Origin: Polaribacter vadi
GTDB taxonomy: Bacteria; Bacteroidota; Bacteroidia; Flavobacteriales; Flavobacteriaceae
Direction: 5' to 3'
Assembly (NCBI RefSeq): GCF_018861005.1
Contig: NZ_JAHKQL010000015.1
Location: 124,001 to 188,000 of the forward strand
DNA length: 64,000 bases
Part shown: one piece after another, positions 9,747 through 18,689 of the stretch
How the letters are laid out: each line of letters opens with the position of its first letter
How positions within the stretch are numbered: position 1 is the first letter of the stretch
Notes under the pieces: model-generated
Seen by the model: the letters and a program-made list of their open reading frames with translations, nothing else
The model's database searches: none
Told to the model about the DNA's origin: nothing
Made by a program: the position numbers and the translations under genes

Positions 9747-9795
9747 TTAAAGTGGAATAGTTTTTGTTTCAAAACTTGAAATCGAAACTAACTTT

Positions 9796-10332
9796 ATGAC
9801 TAAAAAAATACTATTCATTGCACTTTTATATGTAGCACAATCTTTTGCGCAAGATAGTTTAAACAGGCCTTTTTTTACTGGCTCATTAAATTTTTCATTG
9901 GGTTTAAATGAAAACTATGTTTTATTTGAACCTGATGATGATGAGTACTTAATAGATTTTACTGGTTTTTATTTTAGAACTGGCTTTGGTTACGAATTTC
10001 AAAGAAAGTTTGCTGTGAGTATAAATGCGGGTTACGATTATCATAGTAGATATTCAGTGAGTGCAATACCAACTTATGGTAGTTTAAAATACAATATTAC
10101 AGAAAGAGAAGATGATGCTTTTTTTGTAGAAATGAGTTATGGTAAAATGTGGAGACCATCTAACAGCTATCCAGATGGTAATTATTATGGCTTTGGAATA
10201 GGTTCTCAATTTTCTGGAGAAAATAGATGGAATCTAATTTTAAAATTAGATTTTCATAGAAAAGGAATTTTTGGTTTTGAAAACAATAGAATAGATAGTT
10301 TATCCTTTGGTGTTGGTTTTTCGTTCTTTTAG
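9796..10332 (+). CDS. small outer-membrane beta-barrel protein
   Basis: This 178-residue protein has a Sec signal (ending AQSFAQ). The rest alternates polar and hydrophobic residues in short strands (FYFRTGFGYEFQRKFAVSINAGYDY) and ends in an aromatic residue (SFGVGFSFF), the usual signature of an outer-membrane barrel. Its size suggests eight strands. It begins 49 bases after the DUF3857 gene on the same strand and probably belongs to that operon, giving a set of three periplasmic proteins and one barrel. No specific function is recognised. Confidence 0.7.
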   Translation: MTKKILFIALLYVAQSFAQDSLNRPFFTGSLNFSLGLNENYVLFEPDDDEYLIDFTGFYFRTGFGYEFQRKFAVSINAGYDYHSRYSVSAIPTYGSLKYNITEREDDAFFVEMSYGKMWRPSNSYPDGNYYGFGIGSQFSGENRWNLILKLDFHRKGIFGFENNRIDSLSFGVGFSFF

Positions 10333-10372
10333 ATTAAAAATAAAGAATAAACTATCTATTGTTTTTATATTA

Positions 10373-13300
10373 TTAATCAATCCATTTATGTAGTACTCTA
10401 AATAATTCTTTTTTTATTACTGGTTTTGTAAGATAATCTTTACAACCAATTTCAAAACATTTTTCTTTTTCATCGTGCATAGCATAAGCACTTTGCATTA
10501 TTATTATTGCATTTGGGTTAAGTTCTAGAATTTTTTTGGTGGCATCAAAACCGTTCATTTCTGGCATTCTAATATCCATTAAAACAATATCTATATTTTT
10601 ATTTTTTATATATTGTTCAACAGCCAATTTTCCATTAGGTGCAAATATAGTTTTAGCTTTAGTCCCTTTTAAAAACTTGGTATACATTAGTTTTACAATT
10701 TCATCATCTTCTGCAACTAAAATAGTTTTATCCTTTAAAAAAGAGTAATTGTCTTCAGTAAGAATTTTGTTTTCTTTACGCTTAGGTAGACTGTCTTTTT
10801 CTATAATTTTTATAGGTATAGTAAATTTAAAAGTTGCGCCTTTATTTAAAGTAGAAGCTACAGTAATTTTACCCCCTAGATTACTAATAATACCCTTGCA
10901 AATAGATAAACCAAGACCAGTACCACCATATTTTGCATTATCACTATAATTTATTTGTTTAAAACGATCAAAAATTTCATCTAACTTATCTTTTGGTATT
11001 CCAATACCTTCGTCTTTTACAAAAAACTCTAACACTTCATTTTTAATTTCAAATCCAAATGATATTTCTCCTTTTTCAGAAAACTTTAAAGAATTGTTTA
11101 AAAGATTCGTAATTACTTGTCTTAGTCTTAAAGGGTCTGTTAAAACAGTTAAGTTTTTAGCTTCTTTTGGTATATAAGATTTTGTTGTAATGTGAGTTTT
11201 TTTCTTTGCTGTTTTTATTTGATTAAAGTTAATTTCTATATTTTTAACCAATTCAGTTATGTTACAGTTTTTTGGAGAAATTTTTAATTCATTAGCTTCT
11301 ATTTTAGCTATATCAATAATATCATCAATTAAGCTTAAAAGTTGTTTAGAGTTTCCGTCTATAATATCTAAATATTGCATCTTTTCTTGAGCTGAAATAT
11401 TTTCATCTCTCAATAATTCAGAAAAACCAATAACACCACTTATTGGTGTTCTAATTTCATGGCTCATGTTTGCTAAGAAATAGTTTTTATGAATGTTAGC
11501 AAATTCTGCTTTTTGCCTAGCTATTAAAAGTTGTTTTTCTATAGATTTATACTCAGTAATATCTTGTGATGCACCTCTAAGACCAATAGTTTCTCCATGT
11601 GCATCTTTTACTGTTTCACCTCTTGCCCAAAGCCAACCTTTTATTTTGTTTTCATGTATTACTTCTAATATTACTTCATAGGGAATGCCTGTTTTTTGTG
11701 TTTCATTTAGAGCAAAGTTTAATTCTACCCAACTTTTTTTACTAAATAAACGTTCTTGTTCAGAAAAACTTGGTGGTGGTAAATTAGGGTTTAATCTAAA
11801 TGTCTTATACAATTCTTCTGTCCATGTTACTTTGCCAGTTTTTAAGTCTAGGTACCAACTACCAACATGTGTTAAGTTTTGTATTCTTTTAAGCTCTTTT
11901 TCATTATTAGATAATTGTTCTTCTTTTTTCTTTAGATCTGTTACATCTGCAAAAGTTGCAGCAAATTCACCTTTTTTAGGAGAAAAAACTCTTACAATAT
12001 AATATTTATCTAGTTTAGTTGAGTAGCTTTCTAATTTTTGCTCAATACCTGTTTGTGCAGTATAACCATAGACTTCTAACCAATTTATAGAGTCATTTTT
12101 AATATCGGGGTTAATTTTACTAAAAGGTTTGCCAATTATTTCTTTTTCAGATAAATTAATTTGTTTTTCAAAAGATGTGTTAATAGAAATATATTCCCAA
12201 TCTATAGGTTTATCATTTCTATCTGTAATAATTTTTGCGTGCGAAAAACCTTCATTTAAGTTTTGAAATAAATTTTGATATCTTAATTCTGTGTTGGCAA
12301 GTTCTATTTCTGTTTCTTTTAGTTTTGTAATTTCTACAAACGTAATAATTATACCATCAATTTTTTTATCAATAGTAATAAAGGGGCTAATTCTTGATAA
12401 ATAAAAATTACCATCTTTATCTACAATTTCTTTTTCAATAGGTGTTAATTTTTCTAAAACTTTTTTAGAATTGTTTAAAATAGATAGTCTAATTTTTTCA
12501 TTAAAATTTGATGCAAAACTACTAATTAACCTACCAATATCTGTTTCCTTTAAGTTAAAGTGTTTTTGAATTGCTGGTGTATATTTTCTAATATATAGCT
12601 CTCTGTCTAAGAAAAGAGTTCCTATATCTGTATTATCTAGTAGATTGGTAACATCGTTATTTAAATTAGTTAACTGTTTGTTTTTTTCTTGTAACTCTGC
12701 ATTAACAGTATATAATTCTTCGTTAACAGACTGTAACTCTTCATTTGTACTTTGTAGTTCTTCGTTAGAAGCCATTAATTCTTCATTAGAAGATTGTAAC
12801 TCTTCGTTACTTGTTTCTAATTCTTCAACAACATTTTGTAGTTCTGTTTTGGTAGATTTTAATTCGTCTTCTATTTCATCAATTCGCTGCTTAGATATTT
12901 TATCAATAGGTATGTTTTCTATGATAACTTGGTCATCTGTTTCTTTATCTTCTCCAAATTGTAAAAGATAAATATCATTTAAGTCATCTTCAGTAGGCTT
13001 GTGTAGGTATAAATCAAAAGAGAAGTTTCCGTTTTTCGTTTTACTTAAAACGTCTTTAACAATAACGTCTTTTTTTTCTTCTGCTAGTCTATTTACAGCA
13101 CTTCTAATGATTGTTGATAGGTCATCATCGACTACTTTTAAAAGGTTGTTTTCAAATAAACCTTCTGTGTGATTTAACCTTATTCCAGCATCTCCCTTAA
13201 TGTAAATAATATTGTAATCTTTATCAAAAAAGATAGATGAAGGACTGTATTTTTTACTCAAATATTTATGAAAAACATTTTCTGGATTTTCCTTAAATCT

Positions 13301-14806
13301 ATATACAAGTGGATTTGATGCTTGTTGAGGCGGATTATTGTATAAGATTGAAGGAACCCTACCTGATGGGCTATTTTGTATAGGAATATGTTTGGTATCT
13401 GATATGTTTTGATAAATTTTCCATTTCGTATCTATTGTTTTATAAAACTTTGAAACTTCACCCAAAGATTCACTATTTCCTAAAAATAAATATCCAAATT
13501 TATTTAATGCAAATTGAAAGTTATACATTACTTTCCTCTGCACTTTGCTGTCTAAATAAATAAGTAGATTTCTACAAGATATTAAATCCATTCTAATAAA
13601 TGGAGGCGATTTTATTAAGTTATGACTAGAAAAAACAATTTTTTCTCTTATTCTTTTTATAATTTGTAATTTATCTCCAATCTTAGTAAAATACTTGTCT
13701 AAGTAAATAGTATCTAATTCGTTTATTACATTTACATGAAATGTACCAGCACTTGCAGCTGTAATTGCTCTTGGGTCTATATCTGATGCAAATATCTTAA
13801 AATTGATATTTAATTTATAAGACCGTATATGGCTATCTAGAAGCATTGCAATAGAATATACTTCTTCTCCAGAAGAACAACCTGGCACCCAAACACGTAT
13901 AGTTTCAGAATTTTTTTTGCCAGCACAAATTGAAGGAATAACCTCTTCTTGTAGAGTTTGAAAGGCTTCTGTATCTCTAAAAAAACGCGTTACACCAATT
14001 AAAAAATCTTGTTTTAAAGACTCTTTTTCTTTTTCATTATTCTTTAAAAATGTAAGGTAGTTGTATAATTCATCAATGTTATTGATGTTCATACGTTTTT
14101 CTAATCTTCTTAAAAGTGTATTTTTTTTATATTCTCTAAAATCAATATCAGAATATTTATGAACTTCTTGTAGTATCTTATTAATTAAAACCTCATTAGA
14201 TTCTTGTATTGGAAACTCTGAATCTATAATTAAAGGTGGGTTTAATAGGCTATTGAATCTTTTAGCAATATCTTTTGGATTCAAAATAAAATCTACCAAA
14301 TCTGTTGCAATAGAAGAATTTGGCATACCATCAAACTGAGCAGTTATAGGGTCTTGTACAAAAATAACACCACCATTTTCTTTAATAGTTTTTATACCTC
14401 TTGAACCATCAGAGCCTGTTCCAGATAGAATAACACCTATAGATTTTTCATGATATTCTTCTCCTAAAGTGTGGAAAAAAATATCTATTGGCAAATTTAA
14501 ATTATGTTTAGGACCTTTGTCTAACAAGTATAACTCTCTTCCTTTAATATGTAAATTTTTATTTCGTTGATTTAGGTATATGCAGTTAGGTTGTATGGTT
14601 AATTTATCTTCAGCAGTAAAAATTTTCATTTTTGTATGCTTAGCCAACAATTCTGGCATTAAACTTATAAAGTCTGGTGATAGATGTTGAATAACAACAA
14701 AAGCCATTCCTGTGTCTTCAGGTATATTATCAAAAACTTGTTGAATTGCGTCTAATCCTCCTGCAGATGCACCAATAGCAACAACATATAATTCTGGCTT
14801 TTTCAT
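10373..14806 (-). CDS. CheB-CheR-PAS-histidine kinase-receiver hybrid sensor
   Basis: The protein has 1477 residues and no signal peptide, so it is cytoplasmic. Domains in order: CheB methylesterase (1-190; GASAGG, QHLSPD and GTGSDGSRG supply the Ser-His-Asp triad); CheR methyltransferase (205-470; VPGCSSGEEVYS is the SAM loop); a coiled coil (about 640-720) of NEELQS-type heptads; three PAS regions (about 730-1085); HisKA with phosphoacceptor H1116 in MSHEIRTP; HATPase (1215-1330; GTGLGLSIC); and a receiver with D1411 in LMDIRMP. No other chemotaxis gene is in the window. Such fusions are thought to act as stand-alone signalling proteins rather than in flagellar chemotaxis. It is transcribed towards the barrel gene, and no clear terminator is visible between them. 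Confidence 0.93.
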   Translation of the reverse strand: MKKPELYVVAIGASAGGLDAIQQVFDNIPEDTGMAFVVIQHLSPDFISLMPELLAKHTKMKIFTAEDKLTIQPNCIYLNQRNKNLHIKGRELYLLDKGPKHNLNLPIDIFFHTLGEEYHEKSIGVILSGTGSDGSRGIKTIKENGGVIFVQDPITAQFDGMPNSSIATDLVDFILNPKDIAKRFNSLLNPPLIIDSEFPIQESNEVLINKILQEVHKYSDIDFREYKKNTLLRRLEKRMNINNIDELYNYLTFLKNNEKEKESLKQDFLIGVTRFFRDTEAFQTLQEEVIPSICAGKKNSETIRVWVPGCSSGEEVYSIAMLLDSHIRSYKLNINFKIFASDIDPRAITAASAGTFHVNVINELDTIYLDKYFTKIGDKLQIIKRIREKIVFSSHNLIKSPPFIRMDLISCRNLLIYLDSKVQRKVMYNFQFALNKFGYLFLGNSESLGEVSKFYKTIDTKWKIYQNISDTKHIPIQNSPSGRVPSILYNNPPQQASNPLVYRFKENPENVFHKYLSKKYSPSSIFFDKDYNIIYIKGDAGIRLNHTEGLFENNLLKVVDDDLSTIIRSAVNRLAEEKKDVIVKDVLSKTKNGNFSFDLYLHKPTEDDLNDIYLLQFGEDKETDDQVIIENIPIDKISKQRIDEIEDELKSTKTELQNVVEELETSNEELQSSNEELMASNEELQSTNEELQSVNEELYTVNAELQEKNKQLTNLNNDVTNLLDNTDIGTLFLDRELYIRKYTPAIQKHFNLKETDIGRLISSFASNFNEKIRLSILNNSKKVLEKLTPIEKEIVDKDGNFYLSRISPFITIDKKIDGIIITFVEITKLKETEIELANTELRYQNLFQNLNEGFSHAKIITDRNDKPIDWEYISINTSFEKQINLSEKEIIGKPFSKINPDIKNDSINWLEVYGYTAQTGIEQKLESYSTKLDKYYIVRVFSPKKGEFAATFADVTDLKKKEEQLSNNEKELKRIQNLTHVGSWYLDLKTGKVTWTEELYKTFRLNPNLPPPSFSEQERLFSKKSWVELNFALNETQKTGIPYEVILEVIHENKIKGWLWARGETVKDAHGETIGLRGASQDITEYKSIEKQLLIARQKAEFANIHKNYFLANMSHEIRTPISGVIGFSELLRDENISAQEKMQYLDIIDGNSKQLLSLIDDIIDIAKIEANELKISPKNCNITELVKNIEINFNQIKTAKKKTHITTKSYIPKEAKNLTVLTDPLRLRQVITNLLNNSLKFSEKGEISFGFEIKNEVLEFFVKDEGIGIPKDKLDEIFDRFKQINYSDNAKYGGTGLGLSICKGIISNLGGKITVASTLNKGATFKFTIPIKIIEKDSLPKRKENKILTEDNYSFLKDKTILVAEDDEIVKLMYTKFLKGTKAKTIFAPNGKLAVEQYIKNKNIDIVLMDIRMPEMNGFDATKKILELNPNAIIIMQSAYAMHDEKEKCFEIGCKDYLTKPVIKKELFRVLHKWID

Positions 14807-14863
14807 TAAAATGAAATTTAGGGTTCCTTACAAAAATAGGTAAAAATGAGTTTTAATAAAATT

Positions 14864-14894
14864 AAAAGCCATCTATATAGTATAGATGGCTTTT
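14864..14894 (-). terminator. intrinsic terminator of the rplM-rpsI-rpsB-tsf operon
   Basis: A perfect 14-bp stem (14864-14877 with 14881-14894) has a 3-base loop and A/T-rich flanks. It lies 25 bases past the tsf stop on the minus strand. Confidence 0.85.
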
Positions 14895-14918
14895 TTAAAT
14901 TATAAAAAGAATAAGTAA

Positions 14919-15890
14919 TTATCCTAAAGTAACTCTTTTAAAAGTAGATACCTCAACATTACCATAAGTAGCAACGTATTGAGCAACATTTTTCTTTTCA
15001 TCTTTAATAAAAGATTGATCTAAAAGACATTGTTCCATATCTAAAGTAGTGTTATCTGCAACGAATCTTTCCATTTTTCCTGGTAAAATTCTATCCCAGA
15101 TTTTTTCTGGTTTACCTTCAGCAGCTAATTGCGCTTTTGCATCAGCTTCAGCTTGTGCTAAAACCTCTTCAGATAATTGAGACATAGAAATAAATTGAGG
15201 TACATTTTTTAATGTTTTACCTAATCTACCTAACTCAATATTATCTTTTTCAATAACTGCAATTCTAGCTTCTGTTTCAGCAGCTACATAAGCAGGATCA
15301 AAATCTTTGTAAGATAAAGTGGTAGCTCCCATAGAAGCAACTTGCATAGCAACATCTTTTGCTAAAACATCAGCATTATCTACAACAGCAGATAAACCAA
15401 CTAAAGCAGCAATTTTACCAATGTGAGTGTAAGCCCCAACATAAGCAGCTTCTACTTTTTCAAAAGCAGTAATGTCTAACTTTTCACCAATTACACCAGT
15501 TTGTTCAACTAATTTATCAGCAACTGTCATACCACCAAAATCTGCAGCTAAGAAATCTTCTTTGCTATCATAATTTAAAGCGATATCAGCAAATTGACCA
15601 CCTAAGGCAACAAACTTTTCGTTTTTACCAACAAAGTCAGTTTCACAAGCTAAAACAATAGCAACACCTTCTGTTTTTGCTTCGTTAATTCTTGTTACTG
15701 CAACACCTTCTGTAGATTCTCTATCAGCTCTTTTTGCAGCAATTTTCTGACCTTTTTTACGTAAAACATCAATTGCTTTATCAAAATCACCACCAGCTTC
15801 AACTAATGCCTTTTTACAGTCCATCATTCCAGCCCCAGTAGCTTCTCTTAATTTTTTAACATCAGCAGCACTTACTTTTACTGTTTCCAT
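14919..15890 (-). CDS. tsf: translation elongation factor Ts
   Basis: EF-Ts exchanges GDP for GTP on EF-Tu. The 323-residue product starts METVKVSAADVKKLREATGA. The N-terminal UBA-like domain contains GAGMMDCKKAL, and CETDFVGKNEKF is the conserved EF-Tu-contact motif. A longer frame begins at 15947 inside rpsB, but its first 19 residues are low-complexity and unrelated, so the ATG at 15890 is chosen. It lies 25 bases after rpsB in the usual rpsB-tsf order. It is longer than E. coli EF-Ts (283 residues). Confidence 0.98.
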   Translation of the reverse strand: METVKVSAADVKKLREATGAGMMDCKKALVEAGGDFDKAIDVLRKKGQKIAAKRADRESTEGVAVTRINEAKTEGVAIVLACETDFVGKNEKFVALGGQFADIALNYDSKEDFLAADFGGMTVADKLVEQTGVIGEKLDITAFEKVEAAYVGAYTHIGKIAALVGLSAVVDNADVLAKDVAMQVASMGATTLSYKDFDPAYVAAETEARIAVIEKDNIELGRLGKTLKNVPQFISMSQLSEEVLAQAEADAKAQLAAEGKPEKIWDRILPGKMERFVADNTTLDMEQCLLDQSFIKDEKKNVAQYVATYGNVEVSTFKRVTLG

Positions 15891-15915
15891 GTTATTTTTA
15901 TTTTTAAAGTTAGAA

Positions 15916-16698
15916 TTATTTTGTTTCTTCTGTACTTGTTTCAGCAACTTCTGCTTTAGCTTCTTCTTTTACAGGTGCAGCTTTAGCTTCTTTTACTTTT
16001 TCTTTATCTGCTTTTCTATCAGATAAACCTTCAGCAACTGCATCAGTTACAAAAGATAAAACTTTATCTATAGATTTAGAAGCATCATCATTTGCTGGTA
16101 TAACAAAATCTACCTCTCTTGGGTCAGAATTTGTATCTACCATTGCAAAAATAGGAATGTTTAATTTTTGAGCTTCTGCAACAGCAATGTGCTCTTTTTT
16201 AATGTCAATTACAAATAATGCACCTGGTAAACGAGTCATATCAGAAATAGAACCTAAATTCTTTTCTAATTTTTCTCTTTGACGATTAATTTGTAATTTT
16301 TCTCTTTTAGATAATGCATCAAAAGAACCATCAGTCTTCATTCTATCAATCTGAGCCATTTTCTTAACAGCTTTTCTAATAGTAACAAAGTTAGTTAACA
16401 TACCACCTGGCCATCTTTCTGTGATGTAAGGCATGTTTACAGCTTTTGCTTTTTCAGCAACAATGTCTTTTGCTTGTTTTTTTGTAGCTACAAATAAAAT
16501 TTTACGTCCAGAGTTTGCAATCTTTTTTAAAGCTTCTGAAGTTTCTTCTATTTTAGCTGCAGTTTTATACAAATCAATGATGTGTACACCATTTCTTTCT
16601 GTATAAATATAAGGAGCCATATTTGGGTTCCATTTTCTTGTTAAGTGACCAAAGTGTACTCCACTTTCTAATAATTCTTGAATGTTTACGTTTGCCAT
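15916..16698 (-). CDS. rpsB: 30S ribosomal protein S2
   Basis: This 260-residue S2 protein has the standard N-terminus (LLESGVHFGHLTRKWNP), the core ERWPGGMLTNF and FVIDIKKEHIAVAEA. The last 30 residues are a Lys/Glu/Ala-rich tail (VKEAKAAPVKEEAKAEV) that extends past the conserved fold. It follows rpsI after a 153-base spacer holding two hairpins, and tsf comes next. Confidence 0.98.
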   Translation of the reverse strand: MANVNIQELLESGVHFGHLTRKWNPNMAPYIYTERNGVHIIDLYKTAAKIEETSEALKKIANSGRKILFVATKKQAKDIVAEKAKAVNMPYITERWPGGMLTNFVTIRKAVKKMAQIDRMKTDGSFDALSKREKLQINRQREKLEKNLGSISDMTRLPGALFVIDIKKEHIAVAEAQKLNIPIFAMVDTNSDPREVDFVIPANDDASKSIDKVLSFVTDAVAEGLSDRKADKEKVKEAKAAPVKEEAKAEVAETSTEETK

Positions 16699-16732
16699 TT
16701 TTAAAATGTGTTTACTTTCTGTTTCTTAAATC

Positions 16733-16765
16733 AATAATTAAGTAGTCTTTCGAGTCTTAATTATT
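16733..16765 (-). promoter_or_regulatory. hairpin in the rpsB leader
   Basis: A perfect 10-bp stem (16733-16742 with 16756-16765) has a 13-base loop and ends 35 bases before the rpsB start. It has no following T-run, so it is not a terminator. In other bacteria S2 represses its own mRNA through the leader; whether this stem does the same here is inference. Confidence 0.4.
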
Positions 16766-16826
16766 TAGATACTAAACTGTTTAATATTAAATTTTAGTAA
16801 TAATAACAGTTCTCTGAGAAAATATA

Positions 16827-16846
16827 TTGCAGAATAAATTCTGCAA
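16827..16846 (-). terminator. possible attenuator or partial terminator between rpsI and rpsB
   Basis: An 8-bp perfect stem (TTGCAGAA at 16827-16834 with its complement at 16839-16846) has a 4-base loop and lies 5 bases after the rpsI stop. The tract after it on the minus strand is T-rich but interrupted, so it may trim or stabilise the message rather than stop all transcription. Confidence 0.45.
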
Positions 16847-16851
16847 AAATA

Positions 16852-17238
16852 TTAACGTTTCGAGAATTGGAATTTTTTACGTGCTTTTTTCTGACCGAAT
16901 TTCTTACGTTCAACCATTCTTGGATCTCTTGTTAATAAACCTTCTGGTTTTAAGACAGCTTTGTGCTCTTCGTTAATAGAAACTAAAGCTCTAGTAATTG
17001 CCAAACGAATTGCTTCTGCTTGTCCTGTAACTCCACCACCATAAACATTAACTTTAATGTCGTAAGACTCTAAGTTTTCTGTTAACATTAAAGGTTGTTG
17101 TACTTTATATTGTAAAGTACCAGTTGTAAAGTAACTCTTGTAATCTTTTTTGTTTACAGTAATGTTACCTTTACCTTCTGAAAGATAAATACGAGCAACA
17201 GCTGTTTTTCTTCTACCGATTTTGTGTACTATATCCAT
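16852..17238 (-). CDS. rpsI: 30S ribosomal protein S9
   Basis: This 128-residue protein has a typical S9 sequence: the start HKIGRRKTAVARIYLSEGKG, the central NVYGGGVTGQAEA and the strongly basic C-terminus ending KARKKFQFSKR, whose tail reaches the P-site tRNA. Its ATG abuts the rplM stop (shared base 17238), so the two genes are translationally coupled in the universal rplM-rpsI order. Confidence 0.98.
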   Translation of the reverse strand: MDIVHKIGRRKTAVARIYLSEGKGNITVNKKDYKSYFTTGTLQYKVQQPLMLTENLESYDIKVNVYGGGVTGQAEAIRLAITRALVSINEEHKAVLKPEGLLTRDPRMVERKKFGQKKARKKFQFSKR

Positions 17239-17693
17239 TATTTGTAATCGTTAAGGTTAATAGCTTTAGGTTCTTGACCTGCATGTTTGTGCTCACCACC
17301 TGCATATACATACAAGTTTCTGTATAAAGCGCTACCTAAAGTATTTTTTGGTAACATACCTTTTACTGCTTTTTCAATTAATCTTGTAGGATCTTTCTCA
17401 AACATTTCTGTTGCAGTTAACGATCTTTGTCCTCCTGGGTAACCTGTGTGACGAATGTAAGATTTGTCTCTCCACTTGTTTCCAGTTAAATTGATTTTTT
17501 CTGCGTTGATAATAACCACGTTATCTCCACAATCTACGTGAGGAGTATAATTTGGTTTGTACTTACCTCTAATTAGCTTTGCTATTTTAGAAGCTAGACG
17601 ACCCAACGTTTGCCCGTCTGCATCAACTAAAACCCACTCCTTGTTTACGGTAGCTGCGTTTGCTGATACTGTTTTGTAACTTAATGTGTTCAT
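17238..17693 (-). CDS. rplM: 50S ribosomal protein L13
   Basis: The product is 151 residues with the L13 landmarks VLVDADGQTLGRLASKIA, HVDCGDNVVIINAEK and RAVKGMLPKN-like sequence (KAVKGMLPKNTLG). It is the first gene of the ribosomal operon, with a good promoter 60-90 bases upstream. It overlaps the rpsI start by one base. Confidence 0.98.
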   Translation of the reverse strand: MNTLSYKTVSANAATVNKEWVLVDADGQTLGRLASKIAKLIRGKYKPNYTPHVDCGDNVVIINAEKINLTGNKWRDKSYIRHTGYPGGQRSLTATEMFEKDPTRLIEKAVKGMLPKNTLGSALYRNLYVYAGGEHKHAGQEPKAINLNDYK

Positions 17694-17751
17694 AATTACA
17701 CTTTTAGTCTTTGTTTATTAATAATTTAATTTTTTCCTTAAAAAAGGAGTG

Positions 17752-17782
17752 CAAATGTACTTCTTTTTATTGGTTTGACAAA
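17752..17782 (-). promoter_or_regulatory. promoter of the rplM operon (TTTG-N19-TACATTTG)
   Basis: On the minus strand TTTG (17782-17779) and TACATTTG (17759-17752) are separated by exactly 19 bases. This matches the Bacteroidetes vegetative promoter at both boxes. Transcription would begin near 17745, leaving a leader of about 50 bases before rplM. Confidence 0.75.
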
Positions 17783-18102
17783 TAGTGAGTTAGAATAATT
17801 GGGTTGCTTTGTGGTAAATTAAGAATATTCTAGAAAAATCTTTAATTTATTACTAAATAATAAGTGTTTTAATCCATTCTGGATGGATAAATGTATAAGA
17901 GAATATAATTGATATTTATGTTCTATTTATAAATAATAATTGTGTTTTAAGGTTTTTTTCAAAATTCATAATTACCTAACTAAATTATTAAGAGATATTT
18001 AAAATATACAGCAGGTTACTTTTGCTGTTAAACAAATCTCCATTTTTATGGATGATTATATAGACCAATCAGCTAAATGCAACAAAATCTAAATATATAT
18101 GT
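17783..18102. other. non-coding AT-rich stretch
   Basis: I see no gene, RNA or convincing hairpin in these 320 bases. They separate the rplM promoter from the decayed gene that follows. Confidence 0.5.
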
Positions 18103-18640
18103 ATGCTATTTTTTGTTTTACCCATAAAAGTAGTTTCAAAAGAAACTTCTGCGAATAAAATTCCTAAAAGAATTTATACTACCAAACCTTTTAAAAAAAG
18201 TGACAGTAATAAATGGTTAAGTTTATGATGATGTTTTGAATATTGTAGAATGGTCTTCGGATTTTACTCAAAAAGAACTAGATGAAAGTAAACATCCTAT
18301 CTTGTCAAACTTTATATCATAATTTTAAAGAACAGATGTAGGTTGCATTGCTGTAGATTTTAATAAAATCTTTTTTTATTTGGTTTTGTAGGGCGAATTG
18401 AAATGGGTAAAAAAGGTTGTGTAAATTGTAAGTATAATTTAGACTTCACCAGAATTAGAACATCAATGATGTTGAATTTTTAAGAAGAATTGTCGAGTTT
18501 AATCTTTTGAATACCCTAAATTTTATTATGTTCAGTTACAGACCAATTTAATGTTAAGGTGGGAGTATATTCCAAGGTAAGAATTGTTTTAGTTTCTGTG
18601 TCTAGTGCTGTAATTTCTGAAGATTTCCTAGAAGCTGTTT
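18103..18640 (+). pseudogene. decayed gene, possibly a DUF5916 / CBM9-like exported protein
   Basis: An ATG at 18103 opens a short frame with a hydrophobic start (MLFFVLPIKVV), then KRIYTTKPFKK, stopping at TGA 18226. A shifted frame from 18209 reads ING, a stop, then VYDDVLNIVEWSSDFTQKE. This resembles the IDGKLDD-VW--VEW-SDFTQ opening of the carbohydrate-binding-like domain in Bacteroidetes DUF5916 proteins. Further on, a piece around 18570-18630 (SKVRIVLVSVSSAVISED) loosely recalls a later part of the same family. Several frameshifts and stops separate the pieces, so this is a non-functional remnant. The family match is from memory of the motif and is moderate at best. Confidence 0.45.
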
Positions 18641-18689
18641 CAAAACAAGTTTTTAATGCGTTAGTAAATGATATATTTACCTTATCGTT

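Noticed and set aside
9764..9795. Inverted repeat and TAACTTTA just before the barrel gene
   Set aside because: The box adjoins the ATG, so it cannot serve as a promoter for it, and the repeat has no T-run.
12645..12971. Plus-strand open frame rich in NSS repeats
   Set aside because: It is the antisense shadow of the NEEL-type coiled coil in the CheB/CheR fusion and shows no gene character of its own.
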